Positions 9,384 through 20,189 of a DNA stretch of 38,310 nt are shown here, in pieces. The stretch is from Caldifarciminota bacterium (GTDB lineage: Bacteria; Hydrothermota; Hydrothermia; WGAB01). A program made the position numbers and the translations under genes. The stretch lies in the NCBI GenBank assembly GCA_027069855.1, contig JALXEF010000149.1, positions 1 through 38,310 on the forward strand, given 5' to 3'. Each line of letters starts with the position of its first letter. Within the stretch, counting starts at the first letter, position 1. The notes beneath the pieces are model-generated. The model was not told where the DNA came from. It did no database searches and was given only the letters and a program-made list of their open reading frames with translations.

Positions 9384-11773
9384 CCTGCGTGGATCCAGGG
9401 CTCCGTGCGGTCTTCGCGCGGAATCCTGGAGGTTTTCTCCCTGCGGGGGAAGGGAAACACCTGGCGCACCAGTTGTTCCAGGGTTTCCACGAAGGTGATT
9501 TCCAGGTCTTCGGTGATCTCGCGTTCCATCTCCTGGACATCCGGGCGGTTGGCGGCCGGCAGGAACACCCGCTTGATGCCGTAGCGCTTGGCGGCCAGCA
9601 GCTTCTCCTTGAGGCCGCCCACCGGCAGAAGGTCGCCCGACAGGGTGATTTCGCCGGTCATGGCCAGTTCTCCGGACACCGGGATGCCGGTGAGGGCCGA
9701 CACCATGGCCACCAGGATGGTGACCCCGGCGGAGGGCCCGTCCTTGGGGATGGCCCCCTCGGGCACATGCACATGCAGGTCGTAGCGGGTGTAGAAGTCC
9801 TCGGGCAGTCCGAGTTCCTTGTAGTGCGCCCGCACGAAGGTCAGCGCGGCTCGGGCCGATTCCTTCATGACCTCGCCCAGTTGGCCGGTGAGCTCCAGGT
9901 TGCCCTTGCCCTGCACGGCCTGGGCTTCCACCCGCAGGAGTTCTCCGCCGTACTCGGTCCAGGCCAGGCCGTACACCGCGCCCACGGGCAACTCGGGCTT
10001 GGCCTCCAGCACCCGTTTCTTGGGCAAGCCCAGGTACTCCCGCACCTTCTTCGGGGTGATCCGGGCGCGTTTCTTGCCGGTTTCCTGGAACTCCCGGGCC
10101 ACCTTCCGCAGGATCCGCGCGATGTTCCGTTCCAGGTCGCGCACGCCGGACTCCTGGGTGTACTCCCGGATGATCTTGAGGATGGCGGCGTCGGTGAACT
10201 GCACGCTTCCTTTGGGCAGCCCGGTTTCCTCCAGTTTCTTGGGGATCAGGTGCTCACGGGCGATGTGGAGTTTCTCAAAGTCCAGGTAGCCGCGCACCGG
10301 GATCAGTTCCATCCGGTCGCGGAGCGGCCCGGGGATGCCGTAGATGGAGTTGGCCGTGGCGATGAAGAGCACCTCGGAAAGGTCAAACTCCACCTCCAGA
10401 TAGTGGTCTACGAAGTGGCGGTTGACCTCGGGGTCCAGCACCTCCATGAGGGCCGCCTGGGGGTCACCGCGGAAGTCGCGGCCCAGTTTGTCGATTTCGT
10501 CCAGCAGGAACACGGGGTTCTTGGTGCCGGCCCGGCGGATCTGCTGGATGATGCGGCCGGGCATGGCACCCACATAGGTGCGGCGGTGCCCCCGGATCTC
10601 GGCCTCGTCGTGCACGCCGCCCAGGGACATGCGCACGAACCGTCGGCCCAGGGCTCGGGCGATGGACTTCGCGAGCGAGGTCTTGCCCACGCCCGGCGGC
10701 CCCACGAAGCAGATCACCTCGCCCCGCAGCCGGCCCTTGAGCTTGAGCACGGAAAGGTACTCCAGAATGCGGTCCTTCTGTTCCTGCAGGCCGTAGTGGT
10801 CTTCGTCCAGGATTCGGCGGGCATGGGCGATGTCCAGGTTGTCCCGGGTGCGGTGCGACCAGGGGAGGGACACGAGCCAGTCAATGTAGTTCCGGAGCAC
10901 CGTGGCCTCCGGGGAGATCGGCGGGGTCTTGCGCAGTTTGTCCAGTTCCTTGAGGGCCTTCTTTTCCACCTCGGGCGGCATGCCGGCGGCCCGGATCTCC
11001 TTTTCCAGCTGGGAAAACTCGTCCTCCTCCTCGCCCAGTTCCCGCTGGATCTCCCGCATTTCCTGTTGCAGGAAGTACTGGCGCTGGCTCTTGGTGATCT
11101 CCGCCCGCACCCGCTCCTGGATCTCCTGTTTGAGTTTCAGGAACTCGATCTCCTGGATGAGTTTGCGGATCACGGCGTCCAGCTGGCTCAGGATGGATTC
11201 CATTTCCAGGATGCGCTGGCGTTCGGGCGTTTCAAAGGGCAGGTGCAGCACCAGGTGGCTCACCAGGTACTGGGGATCGTCCACGAGATTCAGCAGGTTC
11301 ATGGCCAGTTCCTCGGGCAGGCGGTGGGAGTTCGGCAGGCGCAGGTACTCGCGCAGGTACTCGCGGATCATCCGCACGAGGGCCGACACGCGGGGGTGTT
11401 CCAGGTCGGTGACCGGGTAGGGTTCCACCTGGGCCAGGTACATGCCGTCGTGGAAGGTAAGCCCCCGCAGGCGCACGCGTTCCTTGGCCTGCACGAAGGC
11501 ATGGAGGCTGCCGTCGGCGTCCCGCATGTTCTGCAGGAACTGGCCCAGCACCCCCACCTCGTACAGGTCTTCGCGTTCCGGCCGTTCCTTTTCGGCGTCC
11601 CGCTGGGCGATGAAGACCACGGGCTCGTTCATGGACAAAGCGTGCCGGGCCGCCTGCAGGGAGAAGGGCCGGGCGATGAGCACCGGCACGGTGGCCTCCG
11701 GCAGCAGCACCAGTTCCCGCAGCGGAATCAGGGGATACTCACGGATTTTCTGTTCCATCGTCACGGTTCTCAC
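9380..11773 (-). CDS. lon: ATP-dependent protease Lon
   Basis: 797 aa; N domain [14 protein letters not shown], Walker [16 protein letters not shown], catalytic PKDGPSAG, C-terminal [14 protein letters not shown]. Alternative ATG start at 11758. Confidence 0.97.
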   Translation of the reverse strand: MRTVTMEQKIREYPLIPLRELVLLPEATVPVLIARPFSLQAARHALSMNEPVVFIAQRDAEKERPEREDLYEVGVLGQFLQNMRDADGSLHAFVQAKERVRLRGLTFHDGMYLAQVEPYPVTDLEHPRVSALVRMIREYLREYLRLPNSHRLPEELAMNLLNLVDDPQYLVSHLVLHLPFETPERQRILEMESILSQLDAVIRKLIQEIEFLKLKQEIQERVRAEITKSQRQYFLQQEMREIQRELGEEEDEFSQLEKEIRAAGMPPEVEKKALKELDKLRKTPPISPEATVLRNYIDWLVSLPWSHRTRDNLDIAHARRILDEDHYGLQEQKDRILEYLSVLKLKGRLRGEVICFVGPPGVGKTSLAKSIARALGRRFVRMSLGGVHDEAEIRGHRRTYVGAMPGRIIQQIRRAGTKNPVFLLDEIDKLGRDFRGDPQAALMEVLDPEVNRHFVDHYLEVEFDLSEVLFIATANSIYGIPGPLRDRMELIPVRGYLDFEKLHIAREHLIPKKLEETGLPKGSVQFTDAAILKIIREYTQESGVRDLERNIARILRKVAREFQETGKKRARITPKKVREYLGLPKKRVLEAKPELPVGAVYGLAWTEYGGELLRVEAQAVQGKGNLELTGQLGEVMKESARAALTFVRAHYKELGLPEDFYTRYDLHVHVPEGAIPKDGPSAGVTILVAMVSALTGIPVSGELAMTGEITLSGDLLPVGGLKEKLLAAKRYGIKRVFLPAANRPDVQEMEREITEDLEITFVETLEQLVRQVFPFPRREKTSRIPREDRTEPWIHAG

Positions 11774-13020
11774 GCCCGCTTGCGGCGGGCACCCCGCACC
11801 AGGCGCGGGGCCGACTTTTTGAGGATGGCATCGCGATCCACCACCACTTCCACCACATCCCGCTCCGAAGGAATCCGGAACATGGTGTCCAGGAGCACCT
11901 CCTCCAGGATGGCGCGGAGCCCGCGGGCGCCGGTGCCCCGGGCCAGGGCGATCTCGGCGATGGCCTCCCGGGCCTCGGGGGTCACGGTCAGGGTGATGCC
12001 CTCCATCTGGAAGAAGGCCTCAAACTGCCGGAGCACCGAGTGCTTCGGCTCGGAAAGGATCCGCACCAGGTGCTCCCGGCTCAGGGGGTGCAGTGTGGCG
12101 ATCACCGGCAACCGGCCGATGAACTCGGGGATAAATCCGTACTTGATCAGGTCTTCGGGCTGCACCTGGTGGACCCACTCGTCGTCGGAGGCAGCGGACC
12201 GGGCGGTGCCGTCGGGGTCAAAGCCCATGCGGTTCCGGCCCAGCCGGGCCCGCACGATTTCCTCCAGGCCCGAGAAGGTGCCCCCGAGGATGAACAGGAT
12301 GTTGGTGGTGTCCACCTGGATAAAGGGCTGTTCCGGGTGTTTCCGGCCGCCCTGGGGCGGCACATTGGCCACGGTGCCCTCCAGGATCTTCAGCAGGGCC
12401 TGTTGCACCCCCTCGCCCGACACATCGCGGGTGATGGACGGCGAGTCGGACCGGCGGGCGAGTTTGTCCACCTCGTCCAGGTAAACGATGCCCACCTGCG
12501 CGCGTTCCACCTGGTAATCGGCCACCTGCAGGAGCCGCACCAGGATGTTCTCCACATCCTCGCCCACATATCCCGCCTCGGTGAGGGGTGTGGCGTCGTA
12601 GATGGCGAAGGGCACCTTCAGGAGTTCGGCCAGCGTGCGGGCCAGCAGGGTTTTGCCGGTGCCCGTGGGGCCGATCATCAGGATGTTGGCCTTTTCAAAG
12701 TACACATCGTGCTTGTGGTACAGCACCCGTTTGTAGTGGTTGTACACAGCCACGGAGAGCACCTTTTTGGCGTGCTCCTGGCCCACCACATGTTCGTCCA
12801 GGTAGGCCTTGATGGCCTCGGGCGTCGGCGGCTTCAGCAGCCCGATCTCGGGATCCACCTGGGGCTCCTCGTGCAGGATCTCCCAGGCCACCTTCACGCA
12901 ATCGGCGCAGATGTAGCCCTCGGCCCCGGAGATCAGCCGCTTGACCTCGCTGGCGGGGCGTTTGCAGAAGGAGCACCGGGGTTCGTCGGGCTTGTGGCCG
13001 GGTCGTTTCCGCTCGCTCAT
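11770..13020 (-). CDS. clpX: ATP-dependent Clp protease ATP-binding subunit ClpX
   Basis: 416 aa; N-terminal C4 zinc finger [26 protein letters not shown], Walker [43 protein letters not shown]. Confidence 0.97.
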   Translation of the reverse strand: MSERKRPGHKPDEPRCSFCKRPASEVKRLISGAEGYICADCVKVAWEILHEEPQVDPEIGLLKPPTPEAIKAYLDEHVVGQEHAKKVLSVAVYNHYKRVLYHKHDVYFEKANILMIGPTGTGKTLLARTLAELLKVPFAIYDATPLTEAGYVGEDVENILVRLLQVADYQVERAQVGIVYLDEVDKLARRSDSPSITRDVSGEGVQQALLKILEGTVANVPPQGGRKHPEQPFIQVDTTNILFILGGTFSGLEEIVRARLGRNRMGFDPDGTARSAASDDEWVHQVQPEDLIKYGFIPEFIGRLPVIATLHPLSREHLVRILSEPKHSVLRQFEAFFQMEGITLTVTPEAREAIAEIALARGTGARGLRAILEEVLLDTMFRIPSERDVVEVVVDRDAILKKSAPRLVRGARRKRA

Positions 13021-13643
13021 GCGGTTTTCATCTCCTTGCGGTACCTGATCACATCGTCGATCAGCCCGTACTCGCGGGCCTCCTCGGCCGACATGAAGAA
13101 GTTCCGGTCCGTGTCCTTTTCAATCTTTTCCACGGGCTGGCCGGTATGCTTGGACAGGATCTCGTTCAGGATTCTGCGGAGCCGCATGATCTCCCGGGCG
13201 TGGATCTCAATGTCCACGGCCTGGCCCTGCACGCCTCCCCAGGGCTGGTGGATCATGATGCGGGAATGGGGCAGGGCGAACCGTTTGCCCGGGGTGCCTG
13301 CGGCCAGGATCACGGCCGCCATGGAGGCCGCCAGGCCCACACAGATGGTGGAAACCTGGGGCCGGATGTACTGGATCGTATCGTACACCGCCAGGCCGGC
13401 GGTGATCACGCCGCCCGGCGAGTTGATGTAAATGTAAATGTCCTTGTCCGGATCCTCGGATTCCAGGAACAGCAACTGGGCGATCACCAGGTTCGCCACA
13501 TGGTCGTCAATGGGGGTTCCGATGAAGAGGATCCGTTCCTTCAGGAGCCGGGAATAGATGTCGTACACCCGTTCGCCCCGGCCCGTTTGCTCAATCACAT
13601 AGGGCACATACTGGCCCACCGTTTCCAGGTGCTTCTCGCTCAC
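13017..13643 (-). CDS. clpP: ATP-dependent Clp protease proteolytic subunit ClpP
   Basis: 208 aa; [66 protein letters not shown] with Ser/His catalytic residues. GTG start within GTGA overlap. Confidence 0.97.
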   Translation of the reverse strand: MSEKHLETVGQYVPYVIEQTGRGERVYDIYSRLLKERILFIGTPIDDHVANLVIAQLLFLESEDPDKDIYIYINSPGGVITAGLAVYDTIQYIRPQVSTICVGLAASMAAVILAAGTPGKRFALPHSRIMIHQPWGGVQGQAVDIEIHAREIMRLRRILNEILSKHTGQPVEKIEKDTDRNFFMSAEEAREYGLIDDVIRYRKEMKTA

Positions 13644-14881
13644 TCCACAATCACCTCCAGTTTCACCTGCGATTTCAGCAGGTCCAGCGCCTTGCGGCGC
13701 CGGATCACCGACTTAATATGCTCAATGCCCCCGCTTTTTTCCAGTCGTTTGCGGTAGGTTTTGGGGTTCACCCGGTACTCCTGGGCGCGTTTTTCCACCT
13801 CGGCATCGATCTCCTCGTCGGTGGGTTCCAGGTTGAACTCCTGGGCCACCCGGTCCAGCAGGATCTCGCGCCGCAGCGTGCGTTCGGCCAGGCTCCGCAG
13901 CAGGGCCTCGGGATCGTCCACCTGCTGGAGCACCTCGTCCCGGATCTGCTTGCGGTAGAGTTCCATGTACTCCTTCACCAGGCTCTCGGGCAGTTCAAAC
14001 TTAATGCGCTCGTAGAGTTGCTGCACGATCTCGTCTTCCAGTTGCCGTTCCGATTCCTCCTGGGCGGCCTTTTCCAGGTCCTGGCGGATCTGTTTTTCCA
14101 GGTCCTCCAGCGATTCAAAGCCCAGGTTCACGGCGAACTCGTCGTCCACCGGGGGCAGTTCCACCTTTCGGATCTCGCGGATCCGGTACACCAGGTGGCG
14201 CGGGGTTTCGTTGCCCTCGGCGTCCACCAGGGTGATGTCCACCTCCACGGTGTCGCCCACCTTTTTGCCCAGGAAGGCGTTGATGATGCGCTCGTCGGTT
14301 TCCCCGGGCACCATGGGCAGGTAGGAGTTCTTGGCCTTTTGCACCACCTTGTCCTGTTCGTCGCGCTCCTCGTAGTCCACGAACACGTAGTCGCCCGCCT
14401 CCACGGTGGCGTCCTCGGGCTTTTTCACCAGTTCGGCCAGGCGCGACCGGAGCCGTTGGATCTCGGTTTCCACATCCGCCGAGGTGATCCGCCGGATCAC
14501 CTTCTTCACCTCCAGGGTGGAGGCCGGGGGAATCTCAAAGTTCGGGATCACCTCAAAGGTGATCCGCACCCGGTATCCGGTATCCGTTTCCTTGACCTCT
14601 TCCACCCGGACCGTGCCCACCACCTGAAGTTTGCGGGCCTCGGCCTCCTGGCGGAGTTTCTCGCCCACCGCCTGTTCCAGGGCCTCCTGGTCAATGGACG
14701 CCCCGTAGAGTTTCTCGATCAGGGGGATGGGCGCCTTGCCGGGCCGGAACCCCTTTAAGCGTACCTGTTGCTGCACCTTCCGCAAGACCCGATTCCGGAC
14801 CTTCTGGAGCTCCTCCTTGGTGATCTCCAGTTCCAGTTCGCGCTTGGCAGAAGGCGACATATCCCCAATGATCTTGGCCAT
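13640..14881 (-). CDS. tig: trigger factor
   Basis: [19 protein letters not shown] ribosome-binding signature; PPIase-like centre and helical C-terminus; start at ATG 14881 preferred over GTG 14890 because AAGGA is spaced appropriately. Confidence 0.92.
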   Translation of the reverse strand: MAKIIGDMSPSAKRELELEITKEELQKVRNRVLRKVQQQVRLKGFRPGKAPIPLIEKLYGASIDQEALEQAVGEKLRQEAEARKLQVVGTVRVEEVKETDTGYRVRITFEVIPNFEIPPASTLEVKKVIRRITSADVETEIQRLRSRLAELVKKPEDATVEAGDYVFVDYEERDEQDKVVQKAKNSYLPMVPGETDERIINAFLGKKVGDTVEVDITLVDAEGNETPRHLVYRIREIRKVELPPVDDEFAVNLGFESLEDLEKQIRQDLEKAAQEESERQLEDEIVQQLYERIKFELPESLVKEYMELYRKQIRDEVLQQVDDPEALLRSLAERTLRREILLDRVAQEFNLEPTDEEIDAEVEKRAQEYRVNPKTYRKRLEKSGGIEHIKSVIRRRKALDLLKSQVKLEVIVE

Positions 14882-14938
14882 CTGGGTCACCGTCCTTGCT
14901 TAAGAGTGTGCGATTTCGGGCTTAGAGGGCTGCTAATT

Positions 14939-15904
14939 TTACAGTTTCCGGAGCTCCTCCGTGAGTTTGGGAACGGCCTTGAAAAGGTCCTCCACGAGGC
15001 CCGCATCGGCCACCTTGAAGATCGGGGCCTCGGGGTCCTTGTTGATGGCCACGATGAACTTGGAGTTCCGCATGCCGGCGAGGTGCTGCAGGGCGCCGGA
15101 AATGCCGATGGCGATGTACAGCCGCGGGGTGACCACCTTGCCGGTCTGGCCCACCTGGTGGCTGTGGTCAATCCAGCCGGCGTCCACGGCGGCCCGCGAC
15201 GCGCCGATGGCCACGGTTTCGCCGGTGATCCGGGCGATTTCCCGGGCCAATTCCCGCAGCAGCTCAAAGGCCTCGGGCCCGCCCAGGCCGCGACCGCCGG
15301 ACACGATGATGTCGGCCTCGGCCACGTCCGGCTCGCCCTTTTCCTTTTCGTGGATGTCCAGCACCTTGACGGTGTCCTGGGCCGGGGGCTCTACGGTGAC
15401 CACTTCGGTGCCTTCCACCGGCGCCTCGGCCACATTCAGGCTCTTGACCTTGAAGGCCACCACAAAGGGTTTCGCCTGCAGGCGGAGCGTGGCAAACACC
15501 TTGCCCGTGTACACGGTGCGGCGGATCTCCAGGGCACCGTCCACGAGCCGGGCTTCCATCGCCTCGCTCACGGCGGGCACTCCCAGGGCCGCGGCCACCA
15601 GGCCCACCAGTTCCCGGCCGTTCTTCGTGCCCGGGAACAGCAGGGCGTCGGGCTGCTCCTTTTCCACCACCTGCAGCACCAGGTCGCGGAAGGCGTTGGG
15701 CGTGTAGTAGGACAGCGCATCGCTCTGGGCGTGGTACACCCTGTGGGCGCCGTACTGCCCCAGGGCCTGGGGATCCTGGAGATTCACCCCCACCGCCACC
15801 ACCTGCTGGCCCCATTCCCGGGCCGCGGTAAACAGTTCCAGCGAAGCCTTTTTGGGCTCTCCCTGAAAGGCGTCAATGAATACCAGCACCTTGTTCATGG
15901 CCAT
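14939..15904 (-). CDS. etfA: electron transfer flavoprotein alpha subunit
   Basis: 321 aa; C-terminal FAD-binding ETF-alpha signature IVSGGRGLGGPEAFELLRELA...GASRAAVDAGWIDHSHQVGQTGKVVTPRLYIAIGISGALQHLAGMRNSKFIVAINKDPEAPIF. Confidence 0.96.
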   Translation of the reverse strand: MAMNKVLVFIDAFQGEPKKASLELFTAAREWGQQVVAVGVNLQDPQALGQYGAHRVYHAQSDALSYYTPNAFRDLVLQVVEKEQPDALLFPGTKNGRELVGLVAAALGVPAVSEAMEARLVDGALEIRRTVYTGKVFATLRLQAKPFVVAFKVKSLNVAEAPVEGTEVVTVEPPAQDTVKVLDIHEKEKGEPDVAEADIIVSGGRGLGGPEAFELLRELAREIARITGETVAIGASRAAVDAGWIDHSHQVGQTGKVVTPRLYIAIGISGALQHLAGMRNSKFIVAINKDPEAPIFKVADAGLVEDLFKAVPKLTEELRKL

Positions 15905-15910
15905 GCCTCC

Positions 15911-16666
15911 TCAAAGCACCTTCTTTTCCCGAAGCACCTGCAGCAGTTTTTCCACATTGGCCGGGAAGTCTTCCTGGATCACAACCCCTGCCTCCTTGGC
16001 GGGCGGCATCTCGAGTTTGACCAGGGAAAGGGCCACCTCCTCCAGCGACACCGGTTTCTCCTCAATGGGCTTGCGCTTGGCCATCATGATGCCCCGGAGG
16101 GTGGGCAGGCGCGGTTCGTTCAGGCCCTTTTCGGTGGTCACGATGGCCGGCAGGGGGGCTTCCACCTCCACGGCGCCGTCGTCGGTTTCGCGCTCGGCCT
16201 TGAGGGTGCCGTCGCCGAGTTCCAGTTTCACCACATAGGAAACGATGGGCACCTGCAGGAACTGGGCCAGGTATGGCCCCACCAGGCCCTGGTTGTCGTC
16301 CACGGCCTCCTTGCCCATCAGGATGAGGTCAAACCCCTCTTCCTTCACGAAATCCGCCAGGGCCCGGGCGGTGGCCACGGCCGGCACAAAGGGCCGGTGC
16401 TCGGTTTTCAGGTGCACGGCCCGGTCGGCGCCCAGAGCGAGGGCGTTCCGCAGGGTCTCCTTCACGCCGTCGTCGCCCAGGGAAACGGCCACGATCTCGG
16501 CATCCACGCCCCTTTCCTTGATCCGCAGGGCCTCTTCAATGGCGAACTCGTCGTAGGGGTTGAGGACATAGCTCAGGTTGTCGCGTACGATGTCGGTGCC
16601 CTCGGGGTTCGCCTGCACGGGAATCCCCGTATCCGGTACGCGTTTGATGAACACCACGATCTTCAC
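15911..16666 (-). CDS. etfB: electron transfer flavoprotein beta subunit
   Basis: 251 aa; MKIVVFIKRVPDTG, LNPYDEFAIEEALRIKE, LILMGKEAVDDNQGLVGPYLAQFL, GLNEPRLPTLRGIMMAKRKP. Confidence 0.95.
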   Translation of the reverse strand: MKIVVFIKRVPDTGIPVQANPEGTDIVRDNLSYVLNPYDEFAIEEALRIKERGVDAEIVAVSLGDDGVKETLRNALALGADRAVHLKTEHRPFVPAVATARALADFVKEEGFDLILMGKEAVDDNQGLVGPYLAQFLQVPIVSYVVKLELGDGTLKAERETDDGAVEVEAPLPAIVTTEKGLNEPRLPTLRGIMMAKRKPIEEKPVSLEEVALSLVKLEMPPAKEAGVVIQEDFPANVEKLLQVLREKKVL

Positions 16667-16681
16667 GGCTCTCTCCTCCTT

Positions 16682-17881
16682 TTACGGACGAACCACCGAC
16701 ATGGCCACGGCCATGCCACCCCCGATGCACAGGGTGGCCAGCCCTCGTTTGGCGTTCCGCTGTTTCATGGCGTACAGCAGGGTCACCAGAACCCGGGTGC
16801 CGCTGGCCCCGATGGGATGACCCAGGGCGATGGCACCCCCATGGACATTGACCTTGCTCCAGTCAAAGCCCAGGGCCTTGCCGTCGGCCAGGGTCTGGGC
16901 TGCAAAGGCCTCGTTGATCTCAATGAGGTCAAAGATGCTCACATCCTGGGCGTCCAGGAGGGCCAGGAGCTTTTTGACCCCCTCAATGGGCGCGAAGAAC
17001 ACCTCGGTGGGCTCCACCGCGGCAGCCGTGTAGGCCTCGATTACGGCCAGGGGCTCCAGGCCCAGGGCCAGCGCCCGATCCTCGGACATGACCACCACGG
17101 CCGCAGCCCCGTCGTTCAGGGTGGAACTGTTGCCAGCCGTCACCTTGCCGTTCTTGGTGAACACCGGCGGCAACTTGGCCAGTTTCTCCAGGGAGGTGTC
17201 CCGACGCGGGCCCTCGTCGGTGTCCACCACGGTCACCTGGCCCTTTCGGCCGGGGACCTCCACCGGCACGATCTCCTCTTTGAACCACCCGTTGTCAATG
17301 GCCTGAATGGCCTTTTGATGGCTCTGGAAAGAGTACTCGTCCAGTTCCTCCCGGGTGAGGCCGGCCTTCTCGGCCGTATAGTCGGCAAGAGCCCCCATAT
17401 GCTGGTGCGTAAAGGCGTCCCATAGGCCGTCCCAGATCATGAGGTCCACGAGTTTGGCATCGCCGAACTTCTGGCCCTTGCGCAGTTCCTTCACGAAGAA
17501 GGGGGCGTTGCTCATGGATTCCATGCCGCCGGCCACGATGATATCCGCCTGGCCCAGCTGGATGGACTGGGCCGCCAGCATCACCGACTTGAGCCCGGAC
17601 CCACAAACCTTGTTGACCGTATAGGCGGGCACATGGGCCGGGATGCCGGCCTTGATGGCGGCCTGCCGGGCCGGCCCCTGGCCGACGCCGCCCTGCAGCA
17701 CATTGCCCATGATGACTTCCTGCACCTCGGCGGGGTCCAACTGTATCCGGTTCAGGGCCTCGCGGATGGCCACGGCGCCCAGTTCGGGCGCACTCAGGGG
17801 AGATAAGCCGCCCAGAAACTTGCCAATGGGCGTTCTTACGGCGGAAACGATGACCGCACGACGCTCACCGTGGGTACACAT
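16682..17881 (-). CDS. acetyl-CoA C-acetyltransferase (thiolase)
   Basis: 399 aa; VSAVRTPIGKFLGGLSPLSAPELGAVAIREAL, NKVCGSGLKSVMLA catalytic Cys, VHGGAIALGHPIGASGTRVLVTLL, LCIGGGMAVAM. Confidence 0.96.
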   Translation of the reverse strand: MCTHGERRAVIVSAVRTPIGKFLGGLSPLSAPELGAVAIREALNRIQLDPAEVQEVIMGNVLQGGVGQGPARQAAIKAGIPAHVPAYTVNKVCGSGLKSVMLAAQSIQLGQADIIVAGGMESMSNAPFFVKELRKGQKFGDAKLVDLMIWDGLWDAFTHQHMGALADYTAEKAGLTREELDEYSFQSHQKAIQAIDNGWFKEEIVPVEVPGRKGQVTVVDTDEGPRRDTSLEKLAKLPPVFTKNGKVTAGNSSTLNDGAAAVVVMSEDRALALGLEPLAVIEAYTAAAVEPTEVFFAPIEGVKKLLALLDAQDVSIFDLIEINEAFAAQTLADGKALGFDWSKVNVHGGAIALGHPIGASGTRVLVTLLYAMKQRNAKRGLATLCIGGGMAVAMSVVRP

Positions 17882-17954
17882 GGAAAACCTCCTTGTTGAT
17901 CAACGGAATATCATACAGCCGAACGGCCGCAGCAGGCCGCAGCACCCCTGAGAT

Positions 17955-18551
17955 TCACGGCCTTTGCGACATCCCGGACCGCACCCAGCGTTCGTAGGGG
18001 CGATCCAGGGCCTTTTTCAGGCCGATCAGCGCCAGATAACCGGCCGTCCGCACCACCTGGGCCAGGGGCGCCCCGCCTACCGGCAGCCAGAGCAGAACCA
18101 CGGAACTCAGCCCCACGACCAGGCCCAGTTCCAGGGAACGGGTGGCGGCATAGAGGAAGGCGATGACCGCCAGGGCCTTGAGCGTGGCGGCCGGAAACTG
18201 AACCAGCAGGAACCCCAGGGCCGTAGATATCCCCTTGCCGCCCCGGAACTTCAGGAACAGGGGGTACTGGTGGCCGAAGAGCACGAAGATCCCGGGCCAC
18301 CATCGGGCGGCGGGCACGGGAATCCACTGCAGCGCCAGCCACCCCACGGCAGCCCCCTTGGCCCCGTCCAGCAGGGCGCACAGAAGCCCCCAGAACCAGC
18401 CGGCATGGCGCCCGCAGTTCTGGGCGCCGACATTGCCGTCGCCCACCCGTCGGAGATCCACCCCGGCCCGCCAGCGGGCCACCCACGCCGAGAAGGGCAC
18501 CGAGCCCACCAGGTAGGCCAGCGCACTCAGGGCCCAGAGCCTCCACACCAT
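17955..18551 (-). CDS. plsY: acyl-phosphate:glycerol-3-phosphate acyltransferase PlsY
   Basis: 198 aa TM protein; YLVGSVPFSAWVARW...VDLRRVGDGNVGAQN, LFGHQYPLFLKFRGGKGISTALG motif. Confidence 0.9.
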   Translation of the reverse strand: MVWRLWALSALAYLVGSVPFSAWVARWRAGVDLRRVGDGNVGAQNCGRHAGWFWGLLCALLDGAKGAAVGWLALQWIPVPAARWWPGIFVLFGHQYPLFLKFRGGKGISTALGFLLVQFPAATLKALAVIAFLYAATRSLELGLVVGLSSVVLLWLPVGGAPLAQVVRTAGYLALIGLKKALDRPYERWVRSGMSQRP

Positions 18552-18645
18552 GCCCCTATCTTACGCCCGAGGGTGGGGTGTATACTCTGGCGAAACCTGG
18601 CTTATATGGTCAGGTGAGTACCTTTTGGAAACAAAGGAGGCTTCC

Positions 18646-19989
18646 ATGCGATTCCCGCGCCCGTGCGGCCTGGCCCGCCTCGGCCTGCTCCTGGCCTTCG
18701 CCTCGGCCCTGGCGGCCGGGGTTTCCTTCAGCGACCCCGTTTTTGTGGACACCCTGCCCTTCGGCACCCGGGATCTCCTGGTGGCCGACGGCAACCACGA
18801 CGGCCAGGAGGATCTGCTGACAGTCCGGCAGGGCATTTTGCTGCCGGGCCTCTGGATCTACCCGGGCACTGCCAGTCCCCTCTTCGGGCCGATCCAGCCC
18901 ATAGACCCCTCGGTGAACCACCCGTTGCACCTGGCAGTAGCCGATGTGAACCAGGACGGCCTGGAGGACCTGGCCCTTGCGGCCCAGGAGCCCGAGGGCC
19001 TGTTCTGGTACCCGGGCACCCCCGACGGGTTCCAGCCCCGCACGCCGGTGGATACCACCACCGGCCCCCTGGAGGCCTTGGCCCTGAAGGACCTGGACGG
19101 CGACACGACGCCGGAGCTGGTGGCCGTCGGAGACCTCTACCTGGCCGTGTACCGGTTTCAAAACGGCACCTGGCCCCGTACGCTCCTGCCCGTGCTCTCG
19201 GAATACTACGACCTGGCCGTGGCCGATCTGGATGGCAACGGCTTCCTGGACCTCGTGGTGGCCAGCGTTGGGATCTACCTGTTCATGAACCACAACGGCG
19301 CCTTCACCTACGATTCGCTCCGCAGTGCCTCCATCGGTGAGTTGGGTGTGGTGATCGCGGTGGCAGCAGCCGACCTCAACGAAGACGCCTCCCCGGACCT
19401 CGTGGTGCTTTCCTCCTCAGGCACCCGCTGGTTCCCCAACCTGGGCAACGGGTTCTTCGGAGAAGCGCAGGAGCTGGGGAATCCGCCGATCGGGCACCCC
19501 CGGGTGTTTCCGGTGCCGCTGGACGCCGATGGAGACACGGACCTCGTGGTGCTGGAGCCCGGCGCCAACCGGCTCCTTTGGTACGAGAACCTGGGCAACG
19601 GCGCCTTTAGCCCGGCCCAGGTGCTGGTGCAGTCCGATCCGGGCGGGCTCCGGGCGGCCCGCCTCGCCGACCTCAACGACGACGGCCTGCTGGATCTGGC
19701 CCTGGCCGATCCCCTTCGGTACCGGTTGCAGGAGCCCCTGAGGGTGGAGGAATCTCCGGGTGCCGCGGCACCGCCCGGGATGGTGCGGCTTTCCCGGCGG
19801 TCCTGGCGCCTGGAGGTGTCCGAGCCCTCGGTGCTCCGGGTGTTTACCGTGGCCGGGCGAAAGGTTTGCACCCTGCACCTTTCCCCGGGTACCCACACCC
19901 TCACGCTCCCGGCGGTTCCCGGCGTTTATCCCGCGGTGCTCCAGGAAGGCCGCCGGCGCCGGGCGTTGCAGTTCCTGGTATTGCCATAA
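18646..19989 (+). CDS. secreted FG-GAP/VCBS-repeat protein with T9SS-type C-terminal tail
   Basis: Start at ATG 18646 after AAAGGAGG; signal peptide; repeated DxNxDGxxDL/DLDGNGFLDLVVA motifs; C-terminal LRVFTVAGRKVCTL...PGVYPAVLQEGRRRRALQFLVLP. Confidence 0.85.
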   Translation: MRFPRPCGLARLGLLLAFASALAAGVSFSDPVFVDTLPFGTRDLLVADGNHDGQEDLLTVRQGILLPGLWIYPGTASPLFGPIQPIDPSVNHPLHLAVADVNQDGLEDLALAAQEPEGLFWYPGTPDGFQPRTPVDTTTGPLEALALKDLDGDTTPELVAVGDLYLAVYRFQNGTWPRTLLPVLSEYYDLAVADLDGNGFLDLVVASVGIYLFMNHNGAFTYDSLRSASIGELGVVIAVAAADLNEDASPDLVVLSSSGTRWFPNLGNGFFGEAQELGNPPIGHPRVFPVPLDADGDTDLVVLEPGANRLLWYENLGNGAFSPAQVLVQSDPGGLRAARLADLNDDGLLDLALADPLRYRLQEPLRVEESPGAAAPPGMVRLSRRSWRLEVSEPSVLRVFTVAGRKVCTLHLSPGTHTLTLPAVPGVYPAVLQEGRRRRALQFLVLP

Positions 19990-20046
19990 AACGCGCCTTC
20001 TTTTGCCGGCAGGCCTGCACCCGTTCTCCCACGCGCCGGGCCGCAC

Positions 20047-20052
20047 TATAAT
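20047..20052 (+). promoter_or_regulatory. putative -10 box (TATAAT) upstream of tRNA-Leu
   Basis: Exact TATAAT about 29 nt upstream of tRNA 5' end; no strong -35 recognised. Confidence 0.5.
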
Positions 20053-20080
20053 ATCCCCGCCGGACCGATACCCATCTCTT

Positions 20081-20166
20081 GCCGGAGTGGCGGAACGGCA
20101 GACGCGGCGGATTCAAAATCCGCTGGGGGCAACCCCGTGAGGGTTCAAATCCCTCCTCCGGCACCA
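20081..20166 (+). tRNA. tRNA-Leu (anticodon CAA), CCA encoded
   Basis: GCCGGAG...CTCCGGC acceptor pairing, D-stem GCG/CGC, anticodon stem GCGGA-TTCAAAA-TCCGC, long variable arm, T-loop GGTTCAAATCC, terminal ACCA. Confidence 0.96.
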
Positions 20167-20189
20167 TAGTTTTTTAGGAGGCAGCCTGT

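Noticed and set aside
9389-12484. 1031-aa plus-strand ORF antisense to lon and clpX
   Set aside because: His/Gly/Gln/Pro-rich composition typical of the shadow frame of a GC-rich gene; the opposite strand encodes unambiguous Lon and ClpX.
14768-17425. 885-aa plus-strand ORF antisense to tig, etfA, etfB and thiolase
   Set aside because: Shadow ORF caused by avoidance of TTA/CTA/TCA codons on the coding strand; no recognisable protein motif.
17920-17946. 10-bp tandem duplication GGCCGCAGCA x2 between thiolase and plsY
   Set aside because: Short, GC-rich and at a gene end; compatible with chance slippage.
20167-20189. glmS ribozyme/riboswitch upstream of glmS
   Set aside because: Only 23 nt separate tRNA-Leu and glmS, far too short for a glmS ribozyme.
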